DNA of 64,000 nt, taken from assembly GCF_001425085.1 (NCBI RefSeq), contig NZ_LMDN01000001.1:1298300-1362299 (forward strand). The letters run 5' to 3'. Positions 60,098 to 64,000 of this stretch are shown one piece after another; position 1 is the first letter of the stretch, and the number at the start of each line of letters is the position of its first letter. A model generated the notes under the pieces. It saw only the letters and a list, made by a program, of their open reading frames with translations. It did no database searches and was not told the DNA's origin. This DNA is from Leifsonia sp. Root4 (lineage in GTDB: Bacteria; Actinomycetota; Actinomycetes; Actinomycetales; Microbacteriaceae). A program made the position numbers and the translations under genes.

Positions 60098-62248
60098 TTA
60101 CTCGCTCGCGCCGACCGTGAGGCTGTCACCGTCGGCCGCGAGGTCGACCCGCACGAGGTCGCCGTCACGCACGGCGCCGCTGAGCAACGCATTCGCGAGC
60201 CGGTCATCGATCTCGTGCTGCATCAGACGGCGCAGTGGCCGGGCCCCGTAGATCGGGTCGTAGCCGCGTTCGGCCAGCCAGCGCCTGGCGTCCGGCGTCA
60301 CCGCCAGCGAGAGCCGGCGGTTGGCGAGGCGCTTCGACAGCCGTTCGATGTAGAGCTCGACGATCTCACCGAGCTCCTCCTGCGAGAGCGCGGAGAACAC
60401 GACGATGTCGTCGAGTCGGTTGACGAACTCGGGCTTGAAAGCCTGGCGCACCAACTGCTGCACCGCGGTCTCCTTCTCGTTCCACGTCAACGACTGGTCG
60501 ACGAGGAAGTGCGAACCGAGGTTCGAGGTGAGAATCAGGATGACGTTGCGGAAGTCGACCGTGCGGCCCTGACCGTCGGTGAGGCGGCCGTCGTCGAGCA
60601 CCTGCAGCAGCACGTCGAAGACCTCCGGGTGCGCCTTCTCGACCTCGTCGAGCAGAATCACCGAGTACGGGCGACGCCGCACGGCTTCGGTCAGTTGACC
60701 GCCCTGCTCGTAGCCGACGTAGCCGGGAGGGGCGCCGACGAGACGCGACACGGTGTGCTTCTCGCCGTACTCCGACATGTCGATGCGGATCATCGCCTTC
60801 TCGTCGTCGAAGAGGAACTCGGCCAGCGCCTTGGCGAGCTCCGTCTTACCGACGCCGGTCGGTCCGAGGAACAGGAACGATCCGGTCGGGCGGTCGGGGT
60901 CCGAGATTCCGGCACGCGTGCGGCGCACGGCATCCGAGACCGAGGCGACGGCCTTCTTCTGACCGATCAGGCGCTTGCCGAGCTCGTTCTCGAGGTGCAG
61001 CAGCTTCTCGGTCTCACCCTGCAGCAGCCGGCCGACGGGGATTCCCGTCCACGCGGCAATGACCGCGGCGATGTCCTCCTCGGTGACCTGCTCGTTGACC
61101 ATACGGTCTTCGATCGGGTCGTTCTCGGCCTGCTCCGCCGCCTCGAGCTGCTCCTGCAGCTGCTTGATCGTCGTGTATTCGAGCTTGGACGCCTCGGTGT
61201 AGTCGGCCTCCCGCATGGCGCGGTCGCGCGCGCGGGTGGCCTCGTCGAGCTGCTTCTTCAGATCACCGACGGCCGTGAGCGATGCCTTCTCGCGCGCCCA
61301 GCGGGCCTCGAGACCACCGAGCTCCTCGCTCTTCTCCGCGAGCTCCTCACGGAGCTTCTCCAGGCGCTCCTTGGAGGCGTCGTCCTTCTCCTTCTTGAGG
61401 GCGAGCTCCTCCACCTTCATCCGCGCGACCTGGCGCTTCAGCTGGTCGATCTCCACCGGAGAGGAGTCGATCTCCATCTTGAGCCGGCTCATCGCCTCGT
61501 CGACGAGGTCGATCGCCTTGTCGGGCAGCTGGCGCGCGGTGATGTAGCGGTTACTGAGGGATGCCGCGGCCACGAGCGCGCCGTCGCTGATCGTCACTCC
61601 GTGGTGCGCCTCATACGCGCCCTTCAGCCCGCGCAGAATCGCCACGGTGTCTTCGACGCTCGGCTCACCCACGAACACCTGCTGGAAGCGGCGCTCCAGG
61701 GCGGCATCCTTCTCGATGTACTCGCGGTACTCGTTGAGGGTGGTGGCGCCGATCAGGCGCAGCTCGCCGCGGGCGAGCATGGGCTTCAGCATGTTGGATG
61801 CCGCGACCGAGCCCTCGCCGCCGCCCGCACCCATCAGGGTGTGCAGCTCGTCGACGAAGGTGATGATCTCGCCGTCGGATTCGTTGATCTCCTTGAGGAC
61901 GCTCTTCAGCCGCTCTTCGAACTGGCCGCGGTACATCGCACCGGCCACGAGGGCGCTGAGGTCGAGCGATACGAGCCGCTTGCCCTTGAGCGAGTCGGCG
62001 ACGTCGCCGGCGACGATGCGCTGGGCGAGGCCCTCGACGACGGCGGTCTTGCCGACGCCTGGCTCACCGATGAGTACCGGGTTGTTCTTGGTGCGCCGGG
62101 TCAGCACCTGGCTGAGCCGGCGGATCTCGGCGTCCCGCCCGATCACGGGGTCGAGCTTGCCGCTCGCCGCGATCGCGGTCAGGTCCACGCCGTACTGTTC
62201 GAGGGCGCTCTTGGCGTCTTCCTGGGGTGGCTGCTGGCCTGGCTGCAT
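60098..62248 (-). CDS. clpB: ClpB disaggregase lacking the N-terminal domain
   Basis: 716 aa. The two AAA+ modules are complete: Walker A1 [10 protein letters not shown] (K67), Walker B1 [12 protein letters not shown], a coiled-coil M domain ([19 protein letters not shown]... EQLEAAEQ), Walker A2 [16 protein letters not shown] and Walker B2 [10 protein letters not shown]. The standard N-domain is missing: residue 12 already begins the [12 protein letters not shown] linker, so about 145 residues are absent relative to E. coli ClpB. ATG 62248 has AAAGGA 7 nt upstream. It resolves protein aggregates with DnaK. Regulation by HspR is indicated by the upstream HAIR. Confidence 0.95.
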   Translation of the reverse strand: MQPGQQPPQEDAKSALEQYGVDLTAIAASGKLDPVIGRDAEIRRLSQVLTRRTKNNPVLIGEPGVGKTAVVEGLAQRIVAGDVADSLKGKRLVSLDLSALVAGAMYRGQFEERLKSVLKEINESDGEIITFVDELHTLMGAGGGEGSVAASNMLKPMLARGELRLIGATTLNEYREYIEKDAALERRFQQVFVGEPSVEDTVAILRGLKGAYEAHHGVTISDGALVAAASLSNRYITARQLPDKAIDLVDEAMSRLKMEIDSSPVEIDQLKRQVARMKVEELALKKEKDDASKERLEKLREELAEKSEELGGLEARWAREKASLTAVGDLKKQLDEATRARDRAMREADYTEASKLEYTTIKQLQEQLEAAEQAENDPIEDRMVNEQVTEEDIAAVIAAWTGIPVGRLLQGETEKLLHLENELGKRLIGQKKAVASVSDAVRRTRAGISDPDRPTGSFLFLGPTGVGKTELAKALAEFLFDDEKAMIRIDMSEYGEKHTVSRLVGAPPGYVGYEQGGQLTEAVRRRPYSVILLDEVEKAHPEVFDVLLQVLDDGRLTDGQGRTVDFRNVILILTSNLGSHFLVDQSLTWNEKETAVQQLVRQAFKPEFVNRLDDIVVFSALSQEELGEIVELYIERLSKRLANRRLSLAVTPDARRWLAERGYDPIYGARPLRRLMQHEIDDRLANALLSGAVRDGDLVRVDLAADGDSLTVGASE

Positions 62249-62315
62249 TGTGTGTTCCTTTCCGTGCCGCGCTCGACCGTCGGATGCCGCGATCGGCGGC
62301 AGACGGTCGACAAAA

Positions 62316-62336
62316 CTTGAGTCGATGTGACTCAAG
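62316..62336. promoter_or_regulatory. HAIR operator (HspR site) upstream of clpB
   Basis: CTTGAGT-CGATGTG-ACTCAAG: perfect 7-bp arms with a 7-nt spacer, matching the HspR-associated inverted repeat consensus. It lies 68 bp before the clpB start, so heat-shock control by HspR is expected. Confidence 0.9.
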
Positions 62337-62397
62337 TTTACCAAACTGTGGAGGCCGGCGAAAGGCGCGCGGCTGGGAGTCGGCTGAGCACAGCGAC

Positions 62398-62427
62398 AGG
62401 GCGCCCCGTCGGATGACGAGGCGCCCT
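62398..62427 (-). terminator. Terminator of the beta-propeller gene
   Basis: On the minus strand GGGCGCCTCGTC-ATCC-GACGGGGCGCCC forms a 12-bp stem with one G-U pair and a 4-nt loop, 13 nt after the stop. Confidence 0.65.
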
Positions 62428-62439
62428 TCACCGGCCGCG

Positions 62440-64000
62440 CTACTCGGCCGCGCGCTGCAGCTCGATCAGGCCCGTCGGGAAGCGATCTCGCGCCGAGACG
62501 TAGACCGTTCCCTTGAGCGGATTCACCGAGACGCCGTAGACCCTATTGCCGTACGCGGTCGCCGTGTAGTCCTGGATCGTGCTCAGGTCGGCCGCCTTCA
62601 GCACGAGCACGCCGCTCGCTTCGAAGGCGTCGCTCTGGTGGCCGAGGTACAGCCGCCCGGCGAGCGGGTCGACCGCGATCGAGCGCAGGTCCGGGGTAGC
62701 CGAGGTCGCCGCCTCAGCCACCACCTCATAGCTCGCGTCGTCGTAGGCTCGCACGGATGCCGTGGCGCCCGTGGCATCGGAGTTGCTCACGTAGATGCGC
62801 TTCGCCGTCGCGTCGTAGGCGATGCCGTGGGAGCGCCAGTTGGCGCCATCCGTCGCGACCGTCGTGATCAGCTCGCCCGTCACGGCGTTCATCACGTCGA
62901 AGCCGCTGGCTCGGCTTGCTCCGAACACCCGGCCGCCGGCCAGGTCGACGTCCATGCCCCGCACGTTGCCGGAGGGGAAGGTGAACGGGCCGCGCAGCAC
63001 GGTGTCGTCGCTCAGCTTGAGCACGGCCCACGATGCGCCGTACGCAACGTAAAGCTCGCCCTTCTCGGCGTCGAGGGCGACGTCGCGGACACCCTCATCG
63101 GCACCGCCCGGGACGAGGTGCGTTGCGATGAGCGTGTCGGTGACCGGGTCGATCTCCAACACCCGCGCCGGGCGCATCTCGTTGCCGACGAAGACGTGGC
63201 CGGTCTTCTCGTCGACGACCGAGCCGACGGGGCGCACATCGAGATCTGCGTTCGCCGCTGAGGAGGCGATTGCGCTCAGCGCCTTGGCGGTGTAGCTCAG
63301 CCCGACGGGCGGAGTCGCCGGATCGACGGGGTCAACGGGGTCAACGGGGTCGACTGGGTCGACGGGATCAACCGGGTCGACGGGATCAACCGGGTCGACC
63401 GGGTCAACCGGGCCGGCCGCTCCGACACGCTGGCTCACCGTGACAGACACGGCGGTCATCTCGGAGCCGGGCGGATTGAGGCGGAAGTCACGGTTGGAGA
63501 CGAACACCCGCTGGTGCTCCTCGTCGACCGAGATGCCGTAGCCGTCCTTGCCATACTTCGGATCGGCCAGATCGGCCAGCAGCGCACCGGTCTTGACATC
63601 GTGCACCGAGAATCCGCCTGTGCCGGCCGCCGTTCCGGTGTAGCCGACGTAGACGAGCCCGTGGGTCGAGTCGACATCGAGCTGACGGGGGTTGGCCCTG
63701 CTCGTCATCGACCACAGGGCCGCGTAGCTCTTGTCCACGTCGAAGGCGGCGATGTTCACGGCGTCTGGGACGTCGCTGAAGTACGCCGTCGTGACGATGC
63801 CGTTGGTGGGGTCTGCCGCCACGTAGTACGCGTCGGCCGTTCCACCGACCACGCCGATGGATTCACCGGTGACGGCGTCCAGCACCTCGACACCGCGCGA
63901 TGGCACCGCGCCATACACGAGGCCGCGCACGGGGTCGACGTCGATCGAGCGATTCGACTCGATGAACGGGAACGGGCCACGAACGATCTGACCGAACGTC
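62440..64000 (-). CDS. YVTN-type beta-propeller surface/secreted protein, 5' end outside window
   Basis: About 520 residues visible; the frame continues beyond the right edge with no start or signal peptide in view. It has many short blade motifs such as [62 protein letters not shown] and GTVYVSARD, characteristic of YncE/YVTN seven-bladed propellers. Two propeller portions are joined by a linker of nine PVD units. The C-terminus has no visible sorting tail. A binding or scaffold role outside the cell is likely. Confidence 0.8.
   Translation of the reverse strand, partial: TFGQIVRGPFPFIESNRSIDVDPVRGLVYGAVPSRGVEVLDAVTGESIGVVGGTADAYYVAADPTNGIVTTAYFSDVPDAVNIAAFDVDKSYAALWSMTSRANPRQLDVDSTHGLVYVGYTGTAAGTGGFSVHDVKTGALLADLADPKYGKDGYGISVDEEHQRVFVSNRDFRLNPPGSEMTAVSVTVSQRVGAAGPVDPVDPVDPVDPVDPVDPVDPVDPVDPVDPATPPVGLSYTAKALSAIASSAANADLDVRPVGSVVDEKTGHVFVGNEMRPARVLEIDPVTDTLIATHLVPGGADEGVRDVALDAEKGELYVAYGASWAVLKLSDDTVLRGPFTFPSGNVRGMDVDLAGGRVFGASRASGFDVMNAVTGELITTVATDGANWRSHGIAYDATAKRIYVSNSDATGATASVRAYDDASYEVVAEAATSATPDLRSIAVDPLAGRLYLGHQSDAFEASGVLVLKAADLSTIQDYTATAYGNRVYGVSVNPLKGTVYVSARDRFPTGLIELQRAAE
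63322..63414. repeat. 9-bp in-frame tandem repeat encoding PVD
   Basis: About nine consecutive 9-bp units (gtcgacggg, gtcaaccgg, gtcgactgg and similar) give a (PVD)n linker in the beta-propeller protein on the minus strand. Confidence 0.85.

Noticed and set aside
59822..62320. 832-aa open frame antisense to clpB
   Set aside because: ClpB is unmistakable on the other strand; the antisense frame shows only a Leu/Arg/Glu composition bias.
63322..63414. CRISPR-like repeat array
   Set aside because: The 9-bp units are contiguous without unique spacers and encode PVD in frame.
1..64000. tRNA and rRNA genes
   Set aside because: I looked for cloverleaf-like T-loop sequence (GTTCRAATC) and rRNA signatures and saw none, but a dedicated covariance-model scan was not possible.

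Overview
The window is high-GC DNA (roughly two thirds G+C) with dense, often overlapping genes. Its gene content points to an actinobacterium, most likely of the family Microbacteriaceae: coenzyme F420 enzymes, an HspR-type operator (HAIR), sortase-like tails, many apparently leaderless promoters, and a very abundant GGATGCCG octamer. No rRNA, tRNA, CRISPR array, transposase or integrase was recognised.

Layout. 1-4.7 kb: a partial ATPase regulator and an ABC exporter with a LolA/RseB-like protein. 4.7-8.0 kb: an F420 block (F420-dependent glucose-6-phosphate dehydrogenase, F420 gamma-glutamyl ligase, a second LLM oxidoreductase). 8.0-11.4 kb: exonuclease III, a MerR/MFS divergent pair with a visible operator, and a GNAT acetyltransferase. 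11.5-24.8 kb: an eleven-gene, tightly coupled catabolic operon on the minus strand with a divergent FadR/GntR regulator. It combines a carbohydrate ABC importer with enzymes resembling an oxidative (Weimberg-type) sugar-acid route ending at 2-oxoglutarate, plus an inserted CoA-transferase, crotonase and signal-less solute-binding protein. 24.8-43.4 kb: mixed housekeeping and accessory genes (serine hydrolase, two SDRs, methyltransferase, AlkD, LysE exporter, SWIM-SNF2 helicase, DUF6421 protein, surface protein, lipoprotein, NarL-type two-component pair, MFS transporter). 43.5-49.6 kb: acyl-CoA ligase, NatA/NatB-like ABC exporter, threonine aldolase, nitroreductase.

49.9-58.7 kb is the most unusual region. 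A giant cell-surface protein (about 1,876 aa: beta-helix plus many Ig-like repeats) is divergent from a compact five-gene operon. That operon holds a twin-arginine-type exported DUF6916-like protein, a GNAT::DUF6916 fusion, and three consecutive phage tail-collar (MdpB-like) proteins, with no other phage genes. Two near-identical palindromes lie in the shared control region. I regard this as the best candidate for an undescribed system: a surface adhesin or fibre module with a dedicated acetyltransferase.

58.7-64 kb: a zinc alcohol dehydrogenase, a ClpB lacking its N-terminal domain under a perfect HAIR operator, and a YVTN-type beta-propeller surface protein that runs off the right edge.

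Genome-scale signals include the GGATGCCG octamer (about 70 copies by eye), which also forms terminator stems like DNA-uptake sequences; a dispersed GTTTCGACAAGCTCAACC repeat that has entered two coding regions; and repeated TANNNT-6 nt-start-codon promoters implying leaderless mRNAs.
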